Origin: Erinaceus europaeus
Lineage: Eukaryota; Chordata; Mammalia; Eulipotyphla; Erinaceidae
Assembly: GCF_950295315.1 (NCBI RefSeq)
Contig: NC_080177.1
Span: 79,417,435 to 79,481,434, forward strand
Direction: 5' to 3'
DNA length: 64,000 bases
Below, one piece after another: positions 63,812-64,000 of this stretch (positions are counted from its first letter, which is position 1; each line of letters begins with the position of its first letter). Position numbers and translations under genes: made by a program. A model generated the notes under the pieces. It had not been told where the DNA came from. It did not search any database and saw only the letters and a list, made by a program, of their open reading frames with translations.

Positions 63812-64000
63812 TTTATTTATTTTCCCTTTTGTTGCCCTTGTTGTTTAACATTATTGTGGTTATTGATGTGGTTGTTGTTGGATAGGACAGAGAGAAATGG
63901 AGAGAGGAGGGGAAGACAGAGAGGGGGAAAGACAGACACCTGCAGACCTGCTTCACTGCTTGTGAAGTGACTCCCCTGTAGGTGGGGAGCCGGGGGCTTG
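63812..64000 (-). mobile_element. SINE-A, cut by window end
   Basis: Tail, pyrimidine tract and body to GTGGGGAGCCGGGGGCTTG; the B box and head lie beyond the window. Confidence 0.93.

Noticed and set aside
1..64000. CRISPR-like direct repeats
   Set aside because: Recurrent motifs are dispersed SINEs on both strands with variable spacing and TSDs, not a regular repeat-spacer array; the organism is a mammal.

Overview
This window reads as mammalian nuclear DNA with no supportable host protein-coding gene. The species is most likely a hedgehog (Erinaceus or a close relative). The main evidence is a very abundant tRNA-derived SINE whose head reads like GGGAGTCGGGCGGTAGCGC, followed by a CACCTGCAGG / GGTGAAGCAGGTCTGCAGG body, a pyrimidine tract and a CAA/AAT-rich tail. 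I recognise this from memory as the dominant (ERI-type) SINE of hedgehog genomes; no search was run. Ancient MIR and old L1 fragments fit a placental mammal. Nearly all open reading frames are SINE or microsatellite translations on either strand. The only real coding remnant is the C-terminal part of a dead L1 ORF2.

Labels used below are mine. SINE-A is the head above (about 280 bp; A box like TAGCGCAGCGG, B box like GGTTCGAGCCC). SINE-B has a head like GGCCAGGTGGTGGCGCACC and a GGGGGAAAGCTTCAC body (about 210 bp). SINE-C is an A- or B-type body carrying an extra 3' unit of about 65 bp (GGAGCAGTGGATTTGTAGTG ... ATAACCCTGG). SINE-D is a short element (AGCATAATGGTTATGCA ... CCACCATAAGCCAGAGC). 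SINE-E and SINE-F are rarer tRNA-like SINEs. Element X is a 5'-truncated, A-tailed retroposon with a conserved 3' end (CTCTGGTGGTGGGAACTGTG ... AATCACTAATAAAA). Element Y is a shorter relative of X. By rough interval counting, SINEs make up about a third of the window and all interspersed repeats about half.

Layout. 1-9.3 kb: scattered SINEs with clean target-site duplications (TSDs) and one MIR. 9.3-9.9 kb: an L1 3' end joined to a SINE-D inside one TSD pair. 9.9-10.8 kb: repeat-free island. 10.8-17.6 kb: old L1 pieces interrupted by X and SINEs, plus a full-looking X whose target site was hit twice. 18-29 kb: dense SINEs and several L1 3' ends. 29-32 kb: two X copies, one carrying two SINEs and the other carrying three tandem SINE-A copies that look like an unequal-crossover product. 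32-37 kb: repeat-poor GC-rich stretch, then SINEs. 37.2-38.5 kb: three SINE-D copies, the last split by a solo LTR. 39-51 kb: mixed single-copy sequence and SINEs. 51.9-53.7 kb: X containing SINE-B containing L1. 53.7-55 kb: repeat-poor island. 55.7-56.4 kb: SINE-C containing SINE-B containing L1. 57.5-58.2 kb: CA-rich minisatellite with a second solo LTR. 58-64 kb: more SINEs, L1 and X.

How the parts work together: the SINE-A/B/D, X and short L1 copies show hallmarks of L1-driven retrotransposition (TSDs, 3' tails, 5' truncation). The two LTRs are solo products of an endogenous retrovirus. I found no new gene system. The most interesting signals are the recombinant SINE trio, the tRNA-Gly 5'-half segment inside both LTRs, the possible SINE-D/L1 chimera and the nested insertions whose order can be read from their TSDs.
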